64,000 nt of DNA from Plumapathes pennacea. Its lineage: Eukaryota > Cnidaria > Anthozoa > Antipatharia > Myriopathidae. Shown piece after piece: positions 24,000-34,195 of this stretch. A program made the position numbers and the translations under genes. Below the pieces are notes generated by a model that saw nothing but the letters and a program-made list of their open reading frames with translations, was not told the DNA's origin and did not search any database. Positions within the stretch are counted from its first letter, which is position 1; each line of letters starts with the position of its first letter. The stretch is taken from positions 11,156,068-11,220,067 of the forward strand of contig OZ038472.1 of NCBI GenBank assembly GCA_964036295.1, read 5' to 3'.

Positions 24000-24343
24000 A
24001 TATAGACACGAGTGTTTTACTGGAAAATATACCGTGCGTAAAATCCATACGAAACTACATCCGGGACCCGAGTGGCGTATTTTCCATATCCTCACTAGTG
24101 AGGATATCGTTGGCATCATTTCCCGCTTTTGCACAGCTGTTTGACTGTGCAATTTCTTGTAAAACACTCGTGTCTAATATAATAATAAAAAAATTACATG
24201 GTGGCTTGAAGATATGGATTTTACTTTCTCTTGGTAAAAACAATATTTTACTCACTCGCAAAGCGCTCATTCGTAAAATATTGTTTTTACCACTCAAAAA
24301 TAAAATTCATATCTTCGCGCTGCCGTGTAATATCCTCTATATA
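24000..24343 (+). mobile_element. Double-hairpin MITE, copy 1
   Basis: The left half opens ATAGACACGAGTGTTTTAC and ends GTAAAACACTCGTGTCTA. The right half is a palindrome around GGTAAAAACAATATTTTACT and AAAATATTGTTTTTACCACT, and the end is ATATCCTCTATATA. Two adjacent stem-loops make one unit of about 340 bp. Other copies are at 36830-37166 and, inverted, at 41542-41886. Confidence 0.8.
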
Positions 24344-25020
24344 CAGTACGACAGTAGAAAAAATGTTCATAAACAATGATTATCACAGTGTTATCTTTTA
24401 ATAAATAAAGCAAAAAATAAAATAATTAGAAAGTCAAATGACAAACTTTAAAGTTATCTGATTATCTCATGCGCACAGCTACAATTATTACTTTTGTTTT
24501 ATTTTTGTAGTCAAATTCATGTGCTGTTGGTTTACCTTCGCATTTAAATTTCTCTCGCCTTGTGGATAAAATAGTTTCAAAATACAGTACGCGATCAATC
24601 GTCGAAGAAAGACCTAAACAATACCGTAAATCTATGGCACTGAAAAAGTCATAACACTGCAAGTCGGTTTTAAGGGATTTTGTTGTGACTCATATGTGCC
24701 GGCCGTTTGGTCGATTCTGACGGACTTTCACTCCCAAGAGTGATTAAATCTCCCAGGCATATAAAATGGAAAATATGTCAAGCAAAAACTCACCTTTAAT
24801 CCTGCGAGGATCCTTAATATATAAGCAACCCTGGGTCCGTCCTCGTGCACGCTCAGTAAGTTTACGAGCGACTATTTTCTTTGCTTGAGCCATTGCCGAC
24901 GGCGTGACACTTTCATCCAAGTATATTCGAGTCCCTGGTCATAATATTGTCGCTAACAATGCAGATATTAGGGGAAATCTTAGCCTTCAGTTCAGACCTG
25001 AATATGTCCGCCATATTTCA

Positions 25021-25069
25021 TCCTCGTTCCCAGGGCGGGGTAAAGGAAAAGAGCCTGGGAACGAGGATG
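25021..25069. repeat. CCTCGTTCCCAGG hairpin
   Basis: CCTCGTTCCCAGG and CCTGGGAACGAGG form a 13-bp stem with a loop of about 23 nt. A related hairpin (CCTCGTTCCCAGGGCC / GGCCCCGGAAACGAGG) lies at 31903-31954. It is a dispersed small repeat, not a terminator. Confidence 0.7.
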
Positions 25070-25150
25070 TCCGCCATTTTGTAAAGAGAAGCCTTGGGTT
25101 AGTACTTGGTGTAACCCTATTATAATGTATGCTTATAGTTTATAATTTTT

Positions 25151-27462
25151 AAGGTCGCCCACTCCACGAAGTGGAGAGGCGACCTTTATGGGATTGAGTT
25201 GTCCCCCATTCACTCTGCGTCCACAATGGAAATCCATATAAAGATGTGTTCTTTTGTGTTCTATCCAAATTTGGGCATTCCAAAATTGGGCGTGACGAAC
25301 GTGTTAACTTGTCCTGATTTATTTTTCCTACAGTGGTAGGGCACTCACTGTACTGTGATTACAAAGCATACCGCAATTGAGCGAGAATGTTCGGTCGATC
25401 GAAGATGATGAAACTGCATGGCTGATATGCCGTGATCATGAAATGCAGCCATTGTGCCGCTCTTTTAATGTAACGAGGGTGCTTCTACAGCTGTAACGCA
25501 TATCGAGGTTGACACAGCGAGGCAATTATGCTCGAAACTCAACATCGTTTGGTTCTGTGGAACATGTACGGATAAACTGGATTTGGCTTGCGTTCTTGTT
25601 CACCGCAGAAATTTCGTGGATTTGATATTTGATGGATACCGCTACGCGATTGCAAATAACTCTGTCGCCGCTAATTATTTAGTCCCGACGAAACTTTCTG
25701 TGGCGACACGAAATACTTCTGGGAAGATAACAGGCCGAAAACGGAAACCAAAGCTACGATGAGCTTCAGCCGTAAAACAATAGCGATTTATGCTTTACAT
25801 TGTACGTGACTTTTGTCGCCTAACAAAAATGCTTCTGCTTATCATATATTACCTGCTGAAATGTTTCTTCCATTCGATCATGTAGCTTTTGTTTCGCAAT
25901 GGTCAATGTGTACTAGAAATGAACAATACACCGAAATAGTCCTGTGCATTGAGTTTGCAGTCACAGGGACTGAACACGCTGTGAACAAAACCGCAAAATA
26001 TTGTAAACAAGTACAGTATCGTGTTTCATTCATTCCTCGCTTTCAGTCCCGCGGGCTTTCAGTTTTGTATTTGTTACAGAGCACGAATACTCTAAAGCCT
26101 GAGAGAAGAAACGCATTCAGTTAATAAAAGGAATAGATAAGTATTGAAGCGAAGGCTGGATTAAGCGTGGCCTCTGATTAGAATCGATTGTGCATAAAAA
26201 GATATGTCACGCGCGCATTACTCAGCTTTTCTTGCCGGCTGACACTTTTGCTCCTAAGCTCAAAATGCAGAGTCGCTCAACCTTCAAGAAGCCAGTGTAT
26301 GAGTGTTGTAATGATAATTTATAGTTTAGTCAGGTTTCATTTGAGCAAGGTGTCAAAAGCCAAGTTCTCTATACTGTGTGATATTTTTCTGGTGAGAAAC
26401 TGAAGTCTCTCTTGAAAGTTCCGCTCTTGTCCCTTCTGTCCATTTTAGTATATTCTGGTCTCCACGCGCGCAACTCACGCCGCGAGCTCACTGGCAACGC
26501 CAAATCAACTGGGTCCCTGCAACTTCATCGTTCTAGAAAGCTCGCCATTTCTGGCCGTTGGTACTTTTCCCAGTCGTCTTAGCACTACAGAGTCTATTTA
26601 AAACTAGGGGATTACCCTTGACGGGTTCAACTAGCGATCCAATTCTTAAAACGTCCTCCCAGCCTTCGAGTTTCGTCCACATTGGAGGGTCTGGGTACGA
26701 CATTGCTTCCAGCTGGTACGATCCAAAGACAGCGTACCAGCGGAAAGGACACCACACTTTACTATACTCTACTTCACTGTGAGGCTCATTTTGTGTCAAA
26801 TATAATTCAGTCAAGCAATTCTACTTGAGTTTCCGATGGCACATTTTACTCTGTATATCCTCGACTGAAGATACAGTTAAAGATATGGTTATTTCCCGCT
26901 GTCTTTCCCGCTGGTACGATCGAACTCCATCGTACCAGCGGGAAGGACACATCACATTTTCCATAATTTAGTTCGTCTCAGTTGTCTAAATCACCATCAA
27001 AGGAAAAGATGCCACTTGATTTTATTGAAGATACACTTACTCTTCGCTTAAAATGATCCTTGACTAAAATAGTCGAGTTATTTCACTCTGTCCTTCCCGT
27101 TGGTACGACACGATTACACCGTACCAGCGGGAAGGACACGTCACATTTTCTACAGTTTAGTTCGCCACGAGGTTCAATATGTATTATAATCGTCTGAACT
27201 ATGATGAAAAGAAGCGATGTTATTTCACTTAACTCGATAAGGCTTGTTCTTTTCATCGTTCGATGAAATACACAGAAAACAGCCATCTTGGATTTACCGA
27301 CATCGTCCGATTCTCGGTCGTGAGGCGATCGGGTCTAAACTCGTTTTCAGTCTTGCGCGGCTGTCCTTCCCGTTGGTACGATTTAGGCACAACCGATTTT
27401 CTCTTACTTTGGTGCAAAAAAATTAATCCCAATCAGGCAGTATAACATATATGGGCGACCTT
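25151..27462. mobile_element. Possible 2.3 kb element with AAGGTCGCCC ends
   Basis: AAGGTCGCCC at 25151-25160 is inverted as GGGCGACCTT at 27453-27462. The left end also folds locally (AAGGTCGCC..CTCCAC / GTGGAG..GGCGACCTT, 25151-25186), so the match may be coincidental. The interior has one open frame at 25813-26124 (103 aa, no family recognised), a diverged MITE at 26220-26403, and hairpin repeats at 26700-27380. No transposase was seen. Confidence 0.35.
26700..27380 (+). repeat. Spaced hairpins, CCGCTGGTACGA stem, about 190-bp period
   Basis: Near 26711, 26905, 27097 and 27363 the sequence reads CTTCCCGYTGGTACGA. In the first three it is followed 10-20 nt later by TCGTACCAGCGGGAAGGACA or a near variant. 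Each hairpin is followed by CATTTTCYATARTTTAGTTCG-like sequence, so these are true tandem units. The fourth is truncated before its right arm. Confidence 0.8.
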
Positions 27463-27629
27463 ACAGCAGCCACGCTGCTTTGATTATAAATATAGCTATG
27501 ATACTACGCGCGTTATGATTGGCTAAATAACCGTATAAGATGAGAGTATTACACGCCCTGGATGTATCACAAAGGTTTTAATAATTATGTAATTGATGAT
27601 GCATGGGGCGAGCCGCAAATAAAAAGACT

Positions 27630-28240
27630 GAACTTTGCCCAACAATTCACCGTTTTCAATCAAAAGAACAAAACAAATGCGTAATTTTCTTGCTATATCT
27701 CGTCAACCGCTAAAGTAAAGTAGGACACATGTATTGGGAAAGTCTCGCTATAGTCTCAGGAATGTTTCCTAAAAGTTTCAAGAGTTTTAAAATTTAGCTC
27801 AAAATTGTCCGTTCTTGGCAAAAAGCATGATTGGGCTATAGGGTACAAAAAAGGCCAATGTGGGGTTGACATTGAAAACTATCTAAACTTTCAGAAACCT
27901 TTCGGAATCGCATGAAATTTTCAGGAAACGTTCCATGGACAATAAAGACGGCTATCATATATAATTGTTAATATTTTAATTAGCGGGTCGCGAGAAATTA
28001 ATGCAAATAGTCAAATAAAATATCAAACTTTTCGAACAAAGGAGCCACAATATTAACGTGGTTTTGCTGCTACATCTCATCAACGCCTGGAACATAATAA
28101 GGCAAATTAATTGCATAAAGTCTCGTTATAGTCCCAGGAAGGTTCGCTAAGAGTTTCAAGATTTTCAAAATTTAGCGCAAAATCGGCCGTTTTTGGCAAA
28201 AGCATGGGCTACAGGCTTACTGTTTTGTCAAAAATTGGCC
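27630..28240. repeat. Repeat dimer, second locus
   Basis: Two units about 370 bp apart share TTCAATCAAAAGAAC-like sequence, CTTGCTATATCTCGTCAAC, AAGTCTCGYTATAGTCYCAG and GTTTCAAGANTTTNAAAATT with the dimer at 10960-11600. Units end with TTTTTGGCAAAAGCATGGGC. Finding the dimer twice suggests that the dimer itself is the dispersed unit. Confidence 0.7.
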
Positions 28241-28381
28241 ATTTGTGGCCTGACGAAATTCTCACACAAGGACAGGATAGATGCAACACCTGCTAAGAGG
28301 TTTAAATCTGGTTTTCAATGCATTAATTGATAAATATTCCGACTTCCAACTAACAATCAGAACTGTCCACCTGCTTTTTAA

Positions 28382-28586
28382 CCCTTTCACTCCCAAGAGC
28401 GATCAACTTCAACTTTCTCCTTCAGTTTCTCACAAGAAGAATATCATACAGTAAGGAGAACTTTGCTTTTGAAACCTTGCTCAAATTACAGCTGCAGATT
28501 AAAACATTAATTCTCACTACATCACTCATACATTTTCTTCTTAAAAGGTTGGGAGAATCTGCATTTTGATGTTGGGAGTGAAAGGG
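28382..28586. mobile_element. Intact piggyBac-type MITE, TTAA both sides
   Basis: The ends CCCTTTCACTCCCAAGAG and GTTGGGAGTGAAAGGG are inverted repeats, and TTAA flanks are at 28378-28381 and 28587-28590. This is the best-preserved copy: TTCAACTTTCTCCTTCAGTT, ATCACTCATACATTTTCTTC, then TTAAAAGGTTGGGAGAATCT. Confidence 0.85.
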
Positions 28587-28915
28587 TTAAGTTCTTTCTG
28601 GTATCCAAGCAACGAAATTTCCTCCCTTCCATACCATATAGGGCTTCACAGCGATTAAAAACCTAGTTTTAATACAGTACTTAGAAGGGTAGAGAAAATA
28701 AAAATTACTGCACCCATAACGCTCAAAAAATTAATTGCAGTTCTTGCTGAGAGGTGCTATTGAGTTGAAGGTATCGAAGGAACTTCTGTATGTCAAGAAT
28801 CCCACCACTAATTCTGTAAACGACAAAGAGAATTGCATTGGGGGGGGGGGGGGGGGAGGGGAGGGAAGAACCTCGGTTTATAACTTTGTGGTGCAGATCA
28901 AACAAACGACGTTTA

Positions 28916-29109
28916 CCCTTTCACTCCCAAGCTCAAAATGCAGATTCTCACAACCTTTTAAGAAGAAAATAATGTAATGGGAATTCAAGATTAGTCAGCT
29001 ATCATCTGAGCAAGTATGAAAAGCCAAGTTCTCCTTACTCGCTATGATGAATTTTGGGTGGGAAACTGAAGGAAACAACTGGAAATGATCACCCTTGGGA
29101 GTCAAAGGG
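28916..29109 (-). mobile_element. piggyBac-type MITE, inverted copy
   Basis: It runs CCCTTTCACTCCCAAGCTCA, AAATGCAGATTCTCACAACC, then GGGAAACTGAAGG and CCTTGGGAGTCAAAGGG, so it is the reverse of the 28382 copy. The right flank is TTAA; the left is TTTA. A G-run near 28839-28856 and a GGGGAGGGGAGGG stretch precede it. Confidence 0.75.
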
Positions 29110-29589
29110 TTAAACAAACTATTTCTGTAAGGTTGCTGTGTCTGAGATTTTTCTTGTCTATGTATTCCACTTCCGTGCTTCAATCCTAAAAATATAAAAA
29201 GCTATTGAGATATTCAAGATTGTTTTAGAAATTTGCCAAACTCAACGTGCACAAAAGCAGTTCGGTAATTAATTGCCTGTACATTCAAGGGGAATGGACA
29301 ATAGATTTTCGAACTAATTATTGGATTTCTCCTTTTAAAAATACATTTCAAGTAGTGTTTTCTTACACGCAAGTTGTGGATCATGAGTTTACATTGTAAA
29401 TCTGGACAGACAACTAAATATGTAGCTAATTTTACGTTAAAAATATATGTTCATGGTAAAACGAAAATTGCAACTTTGCTGGCCCAATATCACTAAAAAA
29501 TATATTACATTTCACTAAAAAGTGGCGCATTGAAAAAACTAGTTTGCTAATTGACAGATGTCGGTAAAGGTTCCAGGCAATATTTATTA

Positions 29590-30540
29590 TGATTGTGATG
29601 TCAGTGGCCTTTTAAAAGTTATAAATTCGCGTAGGTTTGCTCGATTGTACTGTGATAATATTGGTCCTCTTCATATGCCCGACTGTTCTTTCTTGCTGAT
29701 GGCTTTTAGTTTTGATAAAACTAAATAAAATCAATGTCAAAATGTAGGAACGAACGCTAACTTCTACCGATCATTGTTACCATTCCGAGAGCACTACAAT
29801 AGCATCCGCAGTTGACCGGAATATCTTGCCGTATTTTGTGTTTTCTAAAGGCTTTTTTTTTTTTAACGCCCCGTCGGAAATGCACAGATACTAATGATTG
29901 TTCCCGACGACGTCCAGAAAGCAGTTAACTTTTTTAATTTCAATGCTATTAGACTAAACGAGATATCAAAGTCACAATGTAAATGAGCACTTTTCACTGC
30001 CTAACAATGTTCTTTCTTCCTGGTGGCTTTTCGGTTATAATAAAACTAAGTAAATACTAAAATTTAGAAGTTCTTCTTATCGATACATCACTGTGTATAT
30101 CTGGCCTTGTCTGATTACCTCTCCCGATCATTGTTATTAGTATATACCACACAAGTGAATAGACAGTGCTTTTCGCGCGCTCTGATTGGCTCCTCAGTCT
30201 CGGAATATCAAGTACTATTCACCTCCCGGCGGCTTCTGGTAAAACAAAATGGCGCGCGAACCCAATTTTTGCTCAATTTTGTCGGAAATAAAATAGCTAT
30301 TTGAGAGTTGGCTATTAAATTTGTGTGGTATATACTAAAACAATTATTCCGTCTAAAAGAACACTACGCTCAATAGCACCAAAGTCGGCCGGAACATCTT
30401 TCTTTGAAGCTATTGTTCCAGACGTACAGAAAGCAGTTATTATTTTCTTGAAGTCAATTACGCGAGACTTCAAAGTCAGTCAGTAAGTGCTTCCCTGTTG
30501 TGATTCCAGTGATCGGCCTTTTAATTTCTGGTGATTACCT
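29590..30540. repeat. Tandem blocks upstream of the GPCR
   Basis: Two diverged blocks share GTTCTTTCTTSCTGRTGGC, TAAAACTAARTAAA, CCGATCATTGTTA, CACTAC, CCGGAAYATCTT and GTCCAGAAAGCAGTTA-like stretches. A third partial copy (GATCATTGTTTATTG) follows near 30690. Block 2 carries the MITE at 30140-30335. The blocks cover the presumed 5' region of the receptor gene. Confidence 0.6.
30140..30335 (+). mobile_element. MITE with GTATATACCACACAAGT ends, TA duplication
   Basis: GTATATACCACACAAGT at the left mirrors TTGTGTGGTATATAC at the right, flanked by TA on both sides (30138-30139 and 30336-30337), as in Tc1/mariner-type insertions. The 196-bp core includes AATGGCGCGCGAACCCAATT. The unoccupied paralogous site appears in block 1 near 29770-29785. 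An inverted copy lies at 43542-43733. Confidence 0.85.
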
Positions 30541-30760
30541 GTTATGTTTAGTCAATATATCAGCTTGCTATTATGCTTTTACTGGTCGTGCAAATTTTAG
30601 TTTGACAATGAACCGGAAAACTCTCAGCAACTATTGAGAAATCCTTTGTAGGAACATCTGCGGAAAGACTGAGCGTCACTTAGCCAGATCATTGTTTATT
30701 GTTTCTGAAATCATTAAAACTGAACATCAGAACGCGTAACGCATAAGTTATCCGCTCTGT

Positions 30761-31819
30761 ATGAAGCCCGGCTCGAACCATTTGAAGAAGATGAATAACA
30801 CAGCAAACAACCGCAACGGATCAGATTCTAGTGAGTACCCGCTATCTCTATTCAGCAAAAGCCTCGTCTATGCAAATATTGTCGTTCTTGCTGCTGAAAT
30901 TCTCGTCGGTTTCCCAACAAATCTGCAAGTTTGCTCTGTTCTGTACAGACAGAAAAATTTCCGCAAAGTTCCACACATCCTTCTGGGAAATTTGTCCCTG
31001 ATCGGTGCACTATACACTGGTATGTATATCCCGTTATATCTCGCCATTTACGTCATGGATCAAGTTTTCCACAGGCCTCTTCCTGGTAGTATCTGCGTTC
31101 TGGCTTATTCCTCCTCTCTGCTCTTCTTTGGCTTACAAACGCTGACTCTTGTTACCATGGCGATAGACAGACACGACTCAGTTGTGCGGCCCTTTAAAAG
31201 ACGTATCATAGCTACAAACGTGCACAAAGTTGTGAGAGGAATATGGTTGGTCGCTTGCCTGTTGATCACTGTTCATGCAATTCTTGCTGTCAACGTCGAC
31301 ACAAAACACTGCTACATCCAAACGCGGCAAAAGACAATGTCTGTTCTCTATACTTTGGCGCTTGCAAATATCTACCTCGTTGGAACTATTATCGTAATAT
31401 TCGTTACATTTTTTCGAATTGTGAAAAAGCTACGCGCATCGCAGTTCGCCCAAAGTAATCAGAACTCAGAAATCCGGCTAACCAGGTTATCTTACATGGT
31501 GCTGTTTTCCTTCGTAATTTCCTGGCTTCCCGTGGCGATTTTTGCAGTTGTTAATTTAAAAGTAGATCTCTCTTCCCCTGAAGCCGGTGGAATAAAGGCG
31601 CTGTTATTGTCCACTTCCAACTTAAGTATTGTCGTGAGTCCTTTCATCCACAAGAACATCCTTAGAGCCCGCGCACAAAGGCCAGCACGTACAGCGGCAC
31701 CAAAGGAAGAGCAACCAAAGGAAAGAACTGGAACGACACGCGGTGAAGGTGAGCCCGAGCAACAGTTGCACAGCGGAGCCGAATGCAATCATCTCACTGA
31801 CAATGCTGTGGTTGACTAG
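30761..31819 (+). CDS. Class A (rhodopsin-like) G protein-coupled receptor, intronless, 352 aa
   Basis: Predicted seven-helix plasma-membrane receptor; the ligand is unknown. Helices by eye are 36-60, 71-95, 108-134, 157-178, 195-220, 242-266 and 278-298. Class A marks present: N54 in helix 1, the C112/C184 pair for the extracellular disulfide, W162 in helix 4, and SWLP (254-257) in helix 6. Odd residues: the DRY motif is D136-R137-H138, the usual acidic residue of helix 2 is G82 in NLSLIG, and the NPxxY motif of helix 7 reads S293-P-F-I-H297. The N-terminus has possible N-glycosylation sites at N12 and N19 and no signal peptide. The C-tail is charged, rich in R, E, P and T. ATG 30761 is the first Met; Met11 (30791) is an alternative. 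Single-exon receptors of this type are greatly expanded in cnidarians, so no orthologue is assigned. Confidence 0.9.
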   Translation: MKPGSNHLKKMNNTANNRNGSDSSEYPLSLFSKSLVYANIVVLAAEILVGFPTNLQVCSVLYRQKNFRKVPHILLGNLSLIGALYTGMYIPLYLAIYVMDQVFHRPLPGSICVLAYSSSLLFFGLQTLTLVTMAIDRHDSVVRPFKRRIIATNVHKVVRGIWLVACLLITVHAILAVNVDTKHCYIQTRQKTMSVLYTLALANIYLVGTIIVIFVTFFRIVKKLRASQFAQSNQNSEIRLTRLSYMVLFSFVISWLPVAIFAVVNLKVDLSSPEAGGIKALLLSTSNLSIVVSPFIHKNILRARAQRPARTAAPKEEQPKERTGTTRGEGEPEQQLHSGAECNHLTDNAVVD

Positions 31820-33470
31820 CATTTGAATAATATGACTATAATGTAAGAACTGTGTAGCAAACTGCATGTATAAATCATTTCCAAGCTCAACATAGTCTGT
31901 TCCAGAACCTCGTTCCCAGGGCCTTTTCCTTCTGTTAAGGCCCCGGAAACGAGGTTGTCTGTTTCAGGCTCTCATGATGCTATGTAAAAAGATTGCGCGC
32001 GAAAGACTGGGGCGAAGAAATGTCATGAGAGCCTGGAACAGATTAACCTCAAAACAGATTCTTCTATGCACACTGTGTGAGTTATATGTTGAGAACCGAT
32101 TAAACCATCAAAAGCCAATTTCTCATTACTGTATGATATGCATGTAAATCTGGTGCGAAAATAAAGGAGAAAATTGATGTTGACCACTCTGGGGAGTAAA
32201 TCGATCGATGAGAAATCAAAATAGAAATATAATACCCCGCGCGTGATTGGTAGAATCGTGACACGTGACCGAATAACGTCCGCTCGTGAGCGGACGTTAT
32301 CAGCGAATAACCCTCGCCTGGCGAACTAACGCTGTTTATTGACAATATCCGAACACAGTTCTATTTATTTAGTCACAAAAATCATTACAAGATGACTACT
32401 GAGGAGGACATCAATTTATTGGTCGAAAATGCAGTTCCAGAAAGCACTAAAAAGCTTCACAGTTTCCGCGCCGTTATTTGCGCTGCGAGATGAAATATTT
32501 GAAGGATAATAAAGACAATAAACTACTTTTGGCTTCGGAAATATGCACAGATAATTGTCCTTGGTTATCTGTTCCTCGAAGCTCACAGTTGCCCTCGAGC
32601 TTCGCTCGATAATATCCTCGGACAATTATCCGCGCATATTTCCTCGCCAAAAGTAGTTTATTGTTTATGTAGCGCCAACATATGTGTTCTCGCTAGCCCC
32701 AAACGAGAGGGCGCTACCCTCGGGCGTACGCGAAAAGTGGGGGTTGGAATGCATGCGGGTTTACACCGCGAAAACAGAAATAGGCATCCATGGGCATACA
32801 TAAAAATACACAACACCGAAAAAACGCGGTCATCATAAATTAAGTTAGTCAATATTAGTGGTCTGTCCGCCCCTCATTTTCTTTGGCTAACACAGAACGG
32901 CGTCAACCAATTTCAATTTTAATTCTACGATCAACAGATCAACAGATATCGACAACCGACTGCAATAAATTATGGCAATTCGGATTGGGAAGTTTAAAAA
33001 AAGTGAGGACAACCGTACACAATTTTTGGGCAATGCAACGGTGAAACAGAGTTAACAATTCATTCTTTACAACATTTATTGCAGTGAAATCTGGAAGTCT
33101 AAACTAAGAATTTCTCTATTTTCGTTTCTGTTCGGTTTTGCCAGTTTCGCCGGTCAAATGACAAGTACCCAGATGAAAACAGAACTAAAGGGTGCAACCC
33201 ACGAGGTTGAGGGAGATATTTGGAAATAAAAAGTAACTTCTTGCAGTAGCGTACAAAGATTTACCATGGAAAAGTTCTTGAAAAAATCGCCGCTCGTTAA
33301 CGTTTCCAACGTCAAATGTGAGTGGACAATACAAATTCACAAATGAAATCTAGCGTCTCTAAATTGTATCGAACTATAAGGCCATTGGTAAGGGTCCCTT
33401 GGTTTTAGTCAACTGAGAGAAAAGCTGACTTGACTTTTCGGGATAGGTATTGCTTTCGCAGCATTTTTAC
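31820..33470. other. GPCR 3' flank and repeat-bearing spacer
   Basis: AATAAA near 32158 is a candidate polyadenylation signal about 340 bp past the GPCR stop. A diverged piggyBac-type MITE covers about 32050-32205. A perfect short palindrome AACGTCCGCTCGTGAGCGGA, continuing CGTT, lies near 32275-32299. No coding family was seen up to 33470. Confidence 0.4.
32515..32666. mobile_element. Palindromic foldback element, about 150 bp
   Basis: CAATAAACTACTTTTGGC, AAATATGC and GATAATTGTCC on the left mirror GGACAATTATC, GCATATTT and GCCAAAAGTAGTTTATTG on the right. The loop contains CCTCGAGCTTCGCTCGA. It is non-coding. Confidence 0.75.
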
Positions 33471-33475
33471 AGTAA

Positions 33476-33872
33476 AGCCCTGGCCAAACGAGATGCGAGT
33501 TCGACATGACAAAAAAAATTGCATCGACTTGCAAAAGATGGCCAAACGAGACTCAAGTCAATGCAAGCTCATGCAAGTTTTGTAAAAACATTTTCTTTTT
33601 TAGACGGTTCTCAGTCAGAAACCGAGTAAAAAGTCTCTTAATGAGGAGGCTTTTACTTTTGATTTTTTGTATTAGACTTGCCATTGCTAACGCGCTCGTC
33701 GCTGTTTTAGGTGAAATACTTGCGTCGACTTGCATGAAAATTTGAACATGTTCAAATTCCATGCAAGTCACTGCAAGTCCGTGCAAGTTGGTGGCCAAAC
33801 GAAACGCAAGTCCGCGCAAGTTTGAAAACTTGCATTGACTTGCGTTGACTTGCACCTCGTTTGGCCAGGGCT
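33476..33872. mobile_element. Harbinger-type element, GGCCAAACGAG ends, copy 1
   Basis: The ends AGCCCTGGCCAAACGAGATG and TGCACCTCGTTTGGCCAGGG, continuing CT, are inverted repeats. The flanks are TAA (33473-33475 and 33873-33875). The interior is dense in GCAAGTC and GACTTGC direct and inverted motifs. It is nearly identical to 63069-63481, and a diverged third copy is at about 51509-51845. Confidence 0.85.
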
Positions 33873-33885
33873 TAAGAATCCTACA

Positions 33886-33891
33886 TTTATT
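33886..33891 (-). promoter_or_regulatory. Candidate polyadenylation signal for AP3M
   Basis: TTTATT on the + strand reads AATAAA on the - strand, about 305 bp past the AP3M stop codon. It lies just outside the Harbinger-type element. No transcript evidence is available from sequence alone. Confidence 0.35.
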
Positions 33892-33904
33892 ATTCAGAAA
33901 CATA

Positions 33905-34060
33905 CAGTCAACACCCTCTACGACGGACAACCTCGGGACCAGATCCAACTGTCCGTTTTAGAGAGATGTCCGTCTTACAGAGAATAAATGAATGACTGAA
34001 GAAACGGCAAAAGCCGCTACTACCAGGTATCCGTCTTAGAGAGGTGTCCGAGGGGAGTTC
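33905..34060. repeat. CCGTCTTAGAGAGGTGTCCG repeat copy
   Basis: It contains ACAGTCAACACCCTCTACGA, GACAACCTCGGGACCAGATC, GTCCGTTTTAGAGAGATGTC and CCGTCTTAGAGAGGTGTCCG. It belongs to the same family as 6083-6226 and 55520-55930 but is more diverged. Confidence 0.6.
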
Positions 34061-34195
34061 ACTTCTGCATGCATGCCTTAATGCATACCCATTTTAATTA
34101 CTTTTTCCTCCTCAATAAAAATAAAATCTTCTATTTATACAGGAACTAATTAATTTCTGGGAAAAACTAATAAAATTCTGGGAAAATCTTGAACA

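Larger units (their letters stand above)
19944..24893 (-). other. Candidate spliced transcript with a 60-aa ORF
   Basis: On the - strand, ATG (24893-24891) opens 33 codons (MAQAKKIVARKL...) ending at AAAG/GTGAGT (24794). A TTGATTTCAG acceptor opens 23278 and the joined frame runs 26 more codons to TAA (23198-23196). That exon ends at an excellent CCG/GTAAGT donor (23169), only 27 nt past the stop, so decay by the usual 50-nt rule would not be expected. A third exon with good sites fits 19944-20029 (TTGACTTCAG acceptor, CTG/GTGAGT donor). No family is recognised. The coincidence of good splice sites and frame is suggestive only. Confidence 0.25.

Noticed and set aside
23954..24379. 141-codon open frame
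   Set aside because: It covers the double-hairpin MITE, and the same frame recurs in the other copies at 36862 and 41583 on the matching strand.
25151..27462. Complete DNA transposon with transposase
   Set aside because: The end match is only 10 bp and no transposase-like protein is present. It is kept only as a low-confidence element.
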